A stretch of DNA of 36,402 bases. It comes from Rhizophlyctis rosea. Taxonomy: Eukaryota > Chytridiomycota > Chytridiomycetes > Rhizophlyctidales > Rhizophlyctidaceae. Below the pieces are notes generated by a model that was not told the DNA's origin, ran no database searches, and saw only the letters and a program-made list of their open reading frames with translations. Positions 1-9,600 of this stretch are shown here, piece by piece; the stretch's first letter is position 1; each line of letters opens with the position of its first letter. Location of the stretch: the NCBI GenBank assembly GCA_027596075.1, contig JADGJC010000354.1, positions 2,829 through 39,230 on the forward strand, written 5' to 3'. The translations under genes were made by a program, and so were the position numbers.

Positions 1-423
1 CTTCTGATCTTCCTCCACTTCGCATTGAAGTTGCTCAAGCTTTCCGCGGTAGACGTCACGCTGTTTGAGAGCCATGTCAAGCTGCGCAAGGAAGTGCGGA
101 AACGCCGTGCGCCAGCTCTGAAGTTCGTCGCGCGCGACGGTGAGCTCGTCGGTAGTGATTTGAAGTTGCGTATTGGCGACCGCGAGTTGAGTTTCGAGAG
201 GTATGATTTGCGAGTTAGGAGGAGAGGCCGCATGCAATTGCTGTAGTTGTTGCTGCCGTTGTTGTAATAGGTGTTGCTGTTGCTGTTGGGCTTGCTGTAG
301 GAGTTGTTGATACTGCAGAAGGTATTGCTGTGGGTATTGCTGTTGTGGTTGCTGCTGTTGCGCCGCAAGTTGTGCCCGCACTCTCTGGAGTTGGTCCGCA
401 TACGATGAGTTTTGAGATGCCAT
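1..423 (-). CDS. Glutamine-rich coiled-coil protein, N-terminal part (runs off left edge)
   Basis: An open frame starts at the ATG ending at 423 and stays open for exactly 141 codons to position 1, so only the N-terminus is present. The start has a good context on the minus strand (A at -3, G at +4; AAAATGGC). Residues 11-63 are extremely glutamine-rich (29 of 53), written with both CAA and CAG, so this is a protein-level bias and not one DNA repeat. After a Ser/Pro/Ala linker (about 65-72), residues 75-106 and 111-141 are charged and leucine-spaced (LETQLAVANTQLQITTDEL), as expected for coiled coil. Poly-Q followed by coiled coil is typical of transcriptional co-regulators and scaffold proteins, but nothing here identifies a family and I assign no function. 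The competing Ala/Thr-rich frame at 215-469 is a shadow of the CAA/CAG runs. Confidence 0.7.
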   Translation of the reverse strand, partial: MASQNSSYADQLQRVRAQLAAQQQQPQQQYPQQYLLQYQQLLQQAQQQQQHLLQQRQQQLQQLHAASPPNSQIIPLETQLAVANTQLQITTDELTVARDELQSWRTAFPHFLAQLDMALKQRDVYRGKLEQLQCEVEEDQK

Positions 424-621
424 TTTGAACTGGAGGAGTTTTGAAGTGGTTGATGGGAAGGGTAAACAAGGTTCAGTTGTGTGTGGACAGAAGACAGGGA
501 GTTGGAGAATGCGGATGGAAAGGGGATTATACGAAGTGAGAAGGGTCCCGAAACCATGCGTGGATCATCCAAAGTGAAAGAGGCATGCCAAGCTGCGGCT
601 TGACTGGGGGGCTTGCTTAAT

Positions 622-673
622 TGTATTGCGTCATTGTATTGCATCATTGTATTGTATCATTGTATTGCACACA
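622..673 (+). repeat. 13-bp minisatellite, four units
   Basis: Four head-to-tail units of TGTATTGYRTCAT occupy 622-634, 635-647, 648-660 and 661-673. The first three differ only at the YR positions and the last is diverged at its end. The array sits about 200 bp upstream of the Q-rich gene start. No coding role is apparent. Confidence 0.85.
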
Positions 674-1034
674 TCGCTGCACTCAATTATGTTGATTGAT
701 GAGTCATCCACTGCAGTCGCGGTAATCCTGTGCATTTGTTTGTGCTGCCAGTTGTTGCCAACTGAGATAGTTGAGATCACTGAGATCAAGTTGAGTAAGT
801 TGCACAGCGAGGTCGCATCTACGTCATTTCATATGTCGGCCGAAAAGAACTGTCCCACCCCATGACTCATCATCACCATTGCCAGTTGTTCCGATTTCCT
901 CCGAAGCAGATACCGGGGCCAATGAACTCAATGAACTCCCAGTGCCATGGGAATGTGAAACAACTTGAAACTTGTCTCCCACCCTGATCAACTTGATCAG
1001 CCTCCGAGTCATCGTTTGTGAATGTCTCTAGTTC

Positions 1035-1269
1035 TCGCGAGTGTTCGCGTCAGTCACGTGTCTCATCATTATCATGCACTTCAGCTGACAAACTGCACAC
1101 TCCAATAATGCTCACCAACACCGTTCCCATCCACACGGAATTCCTGCAATATAACATCAGTTGCCAACGCGAACGGATCGCGACCTTCGCGAGCTTCTTG
1201 TGCGCGAAGCGCACATTCTCTTGAGCGTAAACGCATCATAGTGAGTGAGCTTTCGCGAACAGTTCGCGA
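1035..1269. promoter_or_regulatory. Cluster of TCGCGA palindromes
   Basis: Five exact TCGCGA hexamers lie at 1035-1040, 1178-1183, 1187-1192, 1253-1258 and 1264-1269, with further half-sites (gttcgcg, gcgcgaagcgc) among them. By eye only scattered single copies occur elsewhere in the window. The first has the extended form TCTCGCGAGT, one base from the palindrome TCTCGCGAGA, known as a promoter element in animals (BANP target). A binding-site cluster between divergent transcription units is my inference. No factor is identified. Confidence 0.4.
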
Positions 1270-1421
1270 GTGGTTTAGTGCGGAGAGAAGCGGGGGTTAA
1301 ATGGGGTTGGGTGTGTTAAAAGTGAGCGTCAGCGAACAGCGCGGCACACATTCTCTCAAACGTAAGCTCAACACAATACAAAGTCAAACCCCTTACTAAA
1401 CATCCATCCCACACCACACAG

Positions 1422-2124
1422 TATAAACACGTAACCCACTTCGAAACCAAATCCCTCATGGCCTCTTACACCCACACCCACACACTCCCCACAATTCCCG
1501 TCTCGGCGGGGTGGTACGTCGAAGACCTCATTAAATTCCGTACCCTCCTCCCTTCTCCTCCCCTCCTCCTCCCCTTCTCTCTCATCTCCCTCCCCTCCCT
1601 CCTCCTCACCATCCCCCGCTACTCCCCTATCTCCCTTCAAGAAATCGCCTGGATTGCCCGCAACCTTGGTCCCAGCGTCGCAATGGCCAAAAAGGGAAAA
1701 GAAAGGAAGAATTTATGGTGGACGTTGCAGCCTTTTGTACTGAGCGGGTGATGTATACGGAGTTAGGGGAACGGGTTGGTAAGGCGGTTGGGAGGAGTGT
1801 AGAGTTTGTTAGTTCAGAGAGTAATGGGAGTGGAGGTGGGTTGCTTGCATGCTGGAAGTAGTTGAATACCGTCGCTTGCGTCGCTCATTTGCCGCCGTTA
1901 CATGATAGATGGATGAGATGTACGCCTATCATTGAGGTTCGTAACCCCGTCATCAAGGTGCGAATCATAACTTATTTCTCTGCACTCTCCTTCATCCTTG
2001 TGAACCATGGACTTCCGTCCAACCCGGAATTCCGTTACCTTAGGAACTCAGCTACGCTCCTCCCAGCAACGTGGACAAGTACCTCGCCACGGATTTGAAG
2101 AAGAAGGTTGAGGAGGGTTTGTGA
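1422..2124 (+). pseudogene. NmrA-like family gene, 5'-truncated and frameshifted
   Basis: The first visible exon follows a good acceptor (branch-like ttactaaac, then cacacag at 1415-1421). It reads YKHVTHFETKSLMASYTHTH, then IPVSAGWYVEDL, matching the NmrA/HSCARG pattern HFxxK...Y......P..V.aGwyMENL. Frame 0 continues through LGPSVAMAKKGKERKN and meets a stop near 1749. The family-like continuation MYTELGERVGKAVGRSVEFV lies in a different frame just downstream (from about 1751), and EMYAY near 1916 needs another shift. A final exon after ccttag (about 2034) encodes ELSYAPPSNVDKYLATDLKK and ends at TGA 2122-2124. No Rossmann GxxGxxG exon is found upstream. NmrA-like proteins are NAD(P)-binding regulators or reductase-like sensors. 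The missing N-terminus and several frame breaks favour a pseudogene, though undetected introns or assembly errors could explain part of this. Confidence 0.55.
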
Positions 2125-5100
2125 CGTTTTGGGGGCGGGTAATGTCATCGTATGTAGGAGTCGTAGTTTAGTAATCATGTATTCGATTCTGGTCTAAGCA
2201 TTGTCCATCGGAGATTGCTGAATTCTTAGACTGAATGCTGTCATGGGTCTGTTGTGTGTTGTTTTTTTGCTTTTGTCTGGTTCAGGAATGTTGCTGTGGA
2301 CTACGCCGTGAAAGCTACGCCGAGAAACGACAGGTCGGATGAATGGTCATGCAAATGTGTATTTTGGAATGGCCTTGATCTATGTCCCGTTGACGTTGAT
2401 TTGCGCTTCCGTCTTTTTCAACGGCTCATTATGAAACTTTGCTGCTCCCGCTAGTGCTCATTGATACTACACGTGGTACCAGCGTTATGACACTTCCATA
2501 TCGCCTGAAGCCGTTAGTGAGCTCAACTGTCTGCCAAGAAAGATGAGTGGAGCACTTCAGGGGCGCCAGCCGACTATGATCCTTTTTTCACCCACACGAT
2601 CAAATTCCCGGGTCACTCAGTCGGTGATCTCTTTCATTCATAATTGTTGAGCGCAGGATTGTTTTCGGTTTTTGAATCGTCTATGGGGTTTGGAATATGT
2701 CCATGTCTTATTTGAAGTCAGGACACCAATGTCGTCTCAAGCATTTCAAGACTCAATCAGGAAGCCAAGCAGATCAGCACATCGGGACCGAGGGGCGGGA
2801 AAATACCGCAAACAAAGACCGTTCTCAATATCTCTGCCGCAGGTACAAAGTGTGTATACCGGGCCAAGACGGACCTTCAAGTGGACTTTCAACTCTGATT
2901 GTGGCACGGCGAATTGTAAATCATTCCAGGGAGCATCCGTCTGATGTATCACCTAATTCCAGGGAGCATCCGTCTGATGTATCACCTACGGTTAGTTACG
3001 GTTGCGAATTGTTTTGCCAAGAGCGCAATGTGAGACGACTGTGCTAACCCCCATTGAGGCCAAAAACAAAAAAGACAAGTTCTAGGCTGAAAATATAAGA
3101 CGCAGGATCCGAACACTGCTATATGTCCACTTTGCGCAACCCGGCGGACTGGCGTCCATTCGTTGGAAGGTTTGCATCAATGTACCCACACCAATCGATC
3201 GTTTGGTGATAAAAAAATGTTCACACCTCGGCAACAAACGATATGATTGGCAAAGAGATGTCTCATTCTACCAACATCTTATTCCTTCACGTTCCAATGC
3301 CGCCCGTCCTACAAATCATGCGCATACAAACTCAGAAAAACCTCCAATCTCCCACTTTGGACATGCCGGCTCGAATGACGGACATGAATGGCGCCGCTTA
3401 CGGGCGACATCTGCATTCTCGTCTTTTGACATGCACATCCGGCCTGAAGACGTAAGTAATGCCGCCACGCGAAGACCAGAAGGCAAAGGTAAAGCGCGGC
3501 TAGGGCATTGTTAGGGCAAGTTTGACGCACTCCGGGTCCCTTGCTGAATATGACATTTCATATATCGTAACTCTCCGCAGTTGTGGAATGATACCTACAT
3601 TCAGAGTCGTGTTTGCAACCAAATGATTTCCATCATTATTTGAATCAGTTCAAAAATGTGGCATTGCATCTTGCTCCATACGTCAAGTTTAAGTCATTTT
3701 GATCATTCTGATGTCCACAGAGGTCAATGATATACCCATTTGATCTGGCATCCGTATCCAGCGTTGTTCCTTGAAGACAGGTAACACCCCACAGTGCACG
3801 ATCCAAATCAAAAGACATCCGAAATAGAAGTGTTAAGAGCATGATCATGACAACATTCGAGAAAATGGTTGCGACGATCGCGGATTCACTGGATTCCGCA
3901 AGATCTTAAGTGTAGCAGAATGTCCACACAGATTTAGAACCGCTGTGCCAAACAAATTAACACAACCGTCCCTATGAATATTCAGGACGCAAATAGCATA
4001 CACATGCCTTGTGACACTGAATCGTTTCAATCTACTTTGTCAAGGGGTTTCAAGGGAATGTCAGTATCCATAGGCGGCTGTCCCGCGATTCACCTCTTAT
4101 GGGGTCACTGTGTCCCCGAAAAAACGTATCGAGAGTCTCCTGATTCAACACTGCCACTGCCCAACCCTGGGGTATGCAATCATCCATCACACAATTCCCC
4201 TACTCTGAATTTAAGATTATCCTTGTGATTTTCCCACGTGGTCAATGAAAACACCAGTCCTCAACATAAACGGTGCGAGTGAAAAGACACACCACCCATT
4301 TAACGTAAGTTACAAAGTTTGACATGATTTGAATCGAAAATCAGGTTCTCAAGGACGTATAGGCGTGTTCTTTCCCTTGTTCAGTCACACTCAGAAAGCA
4401 TTTGGTAGTTTGCACTTGAAATTATACGTGACATAGCAGTTCCAACCTGGCGTATGAGGGCTAGTGTAGAGGCCAAAAAAAATATGATTTCTGCGCAAGA
4501 GGCGACGGCGGAGGCGGCAATGGGAAACTCTCTCTCCGCTCACATGATTTGCAGAGTTCCGGCTATGACTATTTCCGGGACGTCCGTTACATCAGCATAT
4601 CCACCCTCATTCCGATATGGTTGTTCAGCAAGGAACCGTGCGCGAGATGTTTGATTGTCTGTTTTGATTTGACATCAAGGACCTCGCACTTAGTTGTCGA
4701 TCGGCTGTTCAGAAGAAACTGGCACACAGATCATTCCATCATGGATCCATCTGATATGTAGAGTTCGATCATCGATGATCGATTGCACGGGAACTCTTTG
4801 TGCGCACTCCAATGAAAAAAAAATGTGGTTGCCTACGTATCAACAGATGCTTCGGTGCACTGCATTGAACAGCATTCAAGGGCACCCGTGTTTCCATTGT
4901 GATGACGGCAACGTATGTGGAATGTCCAGATACATCACAAATTGTTGATCACTCGACACTGTCAGGCGATTGAGAAGAGTAGGAGCCAGCCACGTCGCAA
5001 CTCCAAACATGGGGAAAAACCTTGATTTCGCAAATTGTCTATCACACTAGCCACCTTTTCTCAATTTCTCTGATGCAGGCACGACGTCAATGACCGCACC

Positions 5101-5928
5101 ACATGAATTTTTCCTAAGATATTGAAAAGCAAAAAAAGGACGGGTTGGTTCAGGAGGTGATAGGACAACGTCGGTTGATGACCCTCCTCCCTGCCGCACC
5201 ATCAAGTTCAGGTTGGTCACTATGCGCAAAAGCTAGCTCTCTTAAGCGGGGGATAATTTCCGAGATTGAGTGAGTCATTCAATGACTTGCTGGTGTAGTT
5301 CTCTCCCGCCCTCAACCTGAGATGATTTTTGGCATACTTTGAGTGCAGATGTCATAATGGGTTCACAAGCCAAGGTCTGAAGGTCAAGTGAAGTGAGCGG
5401 TTGTGTCCCATTACAGCCCTTTCGTCCAGTCTTCATACAGAATTGATGACGTGCACAGAGGTAACTCTTGTGCAGTGTAGCAAAATCAGTCCTATTGCCA
5501 AATTGTACCAATTGACTATGCTGAACCCATTCCCGATCGAGTCAGCGGCTGCGATCACAAGCCTTTTTTGCGCCGTCCTTCATCAGGGTCATAAAGCCCT
5601 TGACGTAATCATTAGCAGTCCTCCGAACAGGGTCTTCTGAGACATCACGTTGAACCCAGTATCACTTGAAACCATTGCGTTGGATCCACGTTGAGAAGGT
5701 GCGTGCATGTGGTCAATGTCCCCTTTGCTATCAAAAGTAAAGCACAGAAAATTGGTCGACCGTACGAAATGCTTCCATAGCTACATTGTGGCCGTTTGCG
5801 AGCGGTGCCGAATGTATTGCCCGATACGATGATCTACTTGCAAGCCCAACGAAAGCTCGTGGAGTACGCTGACAGTCACACTACAGAGGCACGTTGACAA
5901 GGTTTCCCCTTGAAGGTCTCTCTTTACG
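2125..5928. other. No gene seen; short tandem repeat only
   Basis: No reading frame here is longer than expected by chance for this base composition, and none shows a family motif, signal peptide or exon structure. The only clear structure is the 33-bp tandem duplication at 2923-2988. Confidence 0.5.
2923..2988 (+). repeat. Exact 33-bp tandem duplication
   Basis: The unit beginning ATTCCAGGGAGCATCCGTCT and ending CACCTA occurs twice back to back (2923-2955, 2956-2988) without a mismatch. Identity implies a recent event. The 33-bp length preserves frame, so the short overlapping ORF at 2697-3047 simply carries a repeated peptide and is not itself supported as a gene. Confidence 0.95.
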
Positions 5929-6519
5929 CTACATCTGTTCCATAACCGCCGAGGGGTCCCCATCCCCGCCAACCTGATCGCACCTCCACCCAAGAGTACT
6001 ACCGTCCCCACGTCCCACAAAACCCATCCTCATACCACATTTCCCGTCATCTCCAAACTGAAGCGTAAAAAGCCTCAAATCCAAACACGCTTCACTCCCC
6101 CTTACGAGTGCAATGGATCCCTTCTGATAGCAATTCTCAAAGTCCGACGTCCCACCCGGGAAACTGTTCAAAATCTGACCCCAAGTAGAATTAGACACCG
6201 TCACGGCGCGGACAATGCACGGCACGGTCGAGTTGGTTGAGAAGCAGATGTCTGTGTCGGTTTTACGGACGAGAAGGGATCCGGCGCGGGGGTTTTTGAG
6301 ATCGTATGGAGATTCGGGACCCATGGAGAAACGGGAGTCGTCACGGAGACCGGCGGTGAATGTGCCGCATTTGACGGGGATGGTGGAGCCGTCGCGGATG
6401 GGGGTGTGGTATTTGTGATCGAAGGTGACGATGCCAAAGTCTTTGTTGTCTAGAAAGGGGATGGATGAGGCGGTTGCCGTGGTGACGGCGAGAGCTGCAA
6501 AAATAGTGGCAGTGCGCAT
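5929..6519 (-). CDS. Predicted secreted cysteine-containing protein, 196 aa, orphan
   Basis: An intronless frame starts at ATG 6519-6517 and stops at TAG 5931-5929. Residues 1-18 (MRTATIFAALAVTTATAS) are a typical signal peptide: short basic start, hydrophobic core, small residues before a cut near 18. The mature chain has seven cysteines (51, 92, 101, 130, 145, 161, 180) and two N-glycosylation sequons (N96-S-T, N110-S-T). There is no membrane segment or GPI signal, so it is probably released or wall-associated. I recognise no family. The sense strand goes from C-rich at the 5' end to G-rich at the 3' end, as in the other gene-like islands here. A TATA box lies about 105 bp upstream. The odd cysteine count leaves one thiol unpaired or a dimer possible. 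It stands alone, with kilobases of gene-free DNA on both sides. Existence is fairly sure; function is unknown. Confidence 0.75.
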   Translation of the reverse strand: MRTATIFAALAVTTATASSIPFLDNKDFGIVTFDHKYHTPIRDGSTIPVKCGTFTAGLRDDSRFSMGPESPYDLKNPRAGSLLVRKTDTDICFSTNSTVPCIVRAVTVSNSTWGQILNSFPGGTSDFENCYQKGSIALVRGSEACLDLRLFTLQFGDDGKCGMRMGFVGRGDGSTLGWRCDQVGGDGDPSAVMEQM

Positions 6520-6520
6520 A

Positions 6521-6539
6521 TTGAAATTTCGAATTTCAA
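6521..6539. repeat. Inverted repeat just upstream of the secreted-protein start
   Basis: TTGAAATT-TCG-AATTTCAA forms two perfect 8-bp arms around a 3-base centre and ends 2 bases from the ATG at 6519. In the transcript it could be a 5'UTR hairpin touching the start codon, or in DNA a dyad binding site. Function is not known. Confidence 0.6.
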
Positions 6540-6620
6540 ATATGAGTTGTTATATTAAATGTTATATTAGCTGTCGTGAGGTCTTTGGCAAAAGGGCGCC
6601 GACTGTTGCAAGAGGTGGTC

Positions 6621-6630
6621 TCTTTTATAT
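6621..6630 (-). promoter_or_regulatory. TATA box for the 5929-6519 gene
   Basis: On the minus strand the sequence reads ATATAAAAGA, about 105 bp upstream of the ATG at 6519. A further AT-rich stretch (ATATAACATTTAATATAAC) lies between it and the start. The spacing fits a fungal core promoter with a short leader. Confidence 0.55.
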
Positions 6631-6639
6631 TATTTCGAG

Positions 6640-9600
6640 CTCAAAGGACAATTGCGAAGTGATTGCGAAGTTCGTCAAAAAGCAAGGAAGGGGACCCAGG
6701 GCATTGTGCCACGTTCTGGTAAACTCGCCCAGTGTGCAACAAGCCAGGATGGTGGGAGCAACCGATGACATAAGCAGGCACGGCACGTGACGAGTTTCAG
6801 GGTCCAGTAACTCCAAATTCTCCAATGGTCCTCCAAAGCCGCCCAGTGTATTGAATGCTGCAACCTTCCGATGAGAGTAATCAGCACTCTGAATGCGTTC
6901 AGTCCCACTGTGTTGAGAAAGACAAGAACAGTTCCCACCTCCAATATCATGTTTTTTTACAAAGAGCACGACTGAACCCGATAGTTTTGGACACGAAAAC
7001 ACCATATGGTCTCGATGACGTTGAATGACATACAAGTACGGGGTTCATGACTAGAAGGAAGGGCTTCCTGTCGTAATGTACCGTCATACATACCCACTGT
7101 TGCACTAGATGAGTAGAATTATCCTCAGGTTACGGAACAAATGGCGGAAGTGCTCAATACACTCATACTCGCGCTGTAGCGCTTTTGATACCACACTTAC
7201 ATCCCTGTGAACGCTTCATATGTATTCATTAAGATATCAGGCATCATTCTCCTGCATCTCCAACTCAGCGGTAGTGCTAATTTCACCATATGGGTGTACT
7301 CGTCCTTTCTCTTTTTGGTGCTCACATTTAAGCGAATGAGCTCCAAATCACGCGCCATCCAGTGGCCAACTTATGGCGCTTGAAGGCATCATAAGTTCCA
7401 GGCGTATAACCGCCGATGATTGAAACTGACATTTAAGACGGCCGTGAACAACTCTGTCCAGGTTTACAGAACCCAATCCAGCCCTTGCGATATCGCATGA
7501 TACGGTTACCGTCCAGCTCGAAGCGAAAGTTGGAAACGTTCCGATTATTGCTCCAATCATACCTCGCACATGATGGGAACTCCTATTTTCCGTCGTTCTG
7601 GTCTTCCAGTACAGTTGACCAACAAAACAAATGGCGAACGTAGCGATGAAGTGCACTTGCCTTGAACGCAGGTGTCACTCTGTGAATTGGAGACGGCAAA
7701 CACATATGATGTGCACTTCGGTGTATCATCTCTTCTTTTGTATTTTGTAGTCAAATAGCTGAAATACTAAATAGACAAAATGAAATTGAGTCGAACCGAA
7801 CGGAAGATGGACAAAAGGAAAAGTAAGGTCCCTTGCAACGCTTCAAGGCCAACCGGACGATCTGCAGGACAACGATATTTGGGCCATAGAACCAGGGAAA
7901 GAAGCAACCCCGGCTCTTCAATATCTTTGCTTAGGGATCTTGGACGTCTTCGCTCAACCATCTGAAAGGCCCGACCGCAAGGATGTGTAACTAGTTGAAA
8001 TGTGCCGGGAGCAGTTCACGTGCGTGCATCTGAATGATGAGACGCAATTCACCTCTTTCAAATGCAGATTTCCACGACAGATCGCCCTATGAGAAGTGTT
8101 CTGCAAGACAGCAAGCCATGTCCATTGACTGGACATAGTTTGCGCTAAAAGATGGCTGCACCTCCCCATTGGGAAACAAAAGAGTTGCAGCCGCCTTGAA
8201 TAAGTTGATCACCCGGATCATCGGTTGGAATTGGATTCTTCTGTTGACGTATATTCTGTTTTTTGTATGGCGGTTTTTCCTGAACTTGCGGTGCCGTCAA
8301 CCAGTTCAGCTCTGTGCATTTCGCCGGTAGAAGAAAAAATCCCAGAGTGCACTGCTATGCATCATGACAGTTTGTGTTTTGCTTTTATTCAAGCTTCAGT
8401 TCCATGGGATGCATCCCCTGGCATGAGGTTTGTTAATACTAGGTGCGAAGCTTCTGGGTGCTCGAACAAAAGAAAGCGCTAGTTGATCAACCGGGAGTAC
8501 GCTCCAAAACTGTATCAGAGTTGTTGCTCAACACAACAACAAAGAATGCGAAGCGTGATCTCGTTGCATATTGCATCTCTGAAGCTAGCGCTTCCTTCAT
8601 GACGTCAGGTGGATATGATCAGGCCGTTATGAAGGGGGAAATTTCATATCGACCAGCGTTCTTAACAGTGAGGTGGGCCGGAAACCTGGTAACGCTCGTG
8701 TTTTCCAAATGATTGCAAGATGTGTGTTAATCAGGGAACTGCATGATTTCTCAAGATATGAGAGCACTTGGAGTCGAGTGAGTTGCCTGCGCGAGGTCAA
8801 TCCAAGATAGTTAGGATTCATCTGTCGACCGAAGAACGCAAGCGATGATCAGCATCAGGATCCTTGTCCGTTAACTTTGCACTCACAGCAGCGGCGCACA
8901 TGAGCAAAAAGGAATATGTAGCAGTCGAAACATGTTGTTTATGGTCCAAAACCATTATCATAATGGGCGTGGAATCGCCAACTGCATTTACAGTCTTGGT
9001 GTTTGTAAATTGTAGTTTTCATCTGTGCCTCATCTCGGTATTACCTTCCCGAAGTTGAGACAAAACGTCTTGATGAGCTTGATCACCCTCCTATGGATGC
9101 TGGTTTTTTCTGTTTTTGAATTGAGGGAAGCAGAGGGGTCTGCAAAATATCCGGCGTATGACTATATCATGTGAAGGTGGTCTCCACACCCACCATTTTA
9201 TCCTGCCAATCGTCCATCTTTTTTGTTGCACGTACGAGTTACTTCCGTCCCAAAGAATAAGGTCAGGATACTGATGAAATTCGAAGCTGACTTGACCATA
9301 CTGTCGGCGAGCAATTGTTGATGGCGGTCTTCTGTTCGCCACCTATTCAGGGACAGGGTTCATGCAAATTTTGGGTAGATAGTACTTGAAGTTGATTGAA
9401 GATCTTGTAGCAGAACCTTGTCAAATTTCAGAACTCTGCAGAGGCAAAAAATGACGGAGCATTAGGAAAGGACCATGCCTGCTGGGTAACTTCCACGCTT
9501 CCCAGTGGCGAATCGCCCTTGCCCCAAAGTCCTCTGTCACACCACCGGTGTGCCATAACTCCAGTGGCTCATTGCAAAGCTTATGACCCCTCTCACACTT

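Larger units (their letters stand above)
424..1421. other. Spacer between divergent genes, no gene seen
   Basis: This roughly 1-kb stretch lies between the start of the Q-rich gene (minus) and the first visible exon of the NmrA-like gene (plus), so it should hold the promoter of the former and possibly of both. No convincing exon is visible, and in particular no GxxGxxG Rossmann exon that the downstream gene would need. It contains a 13-bp minisatellite, a cluster of TCGCGA palindromes and a diverged duplicated element, each listed separately. Confidence 0.5.
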
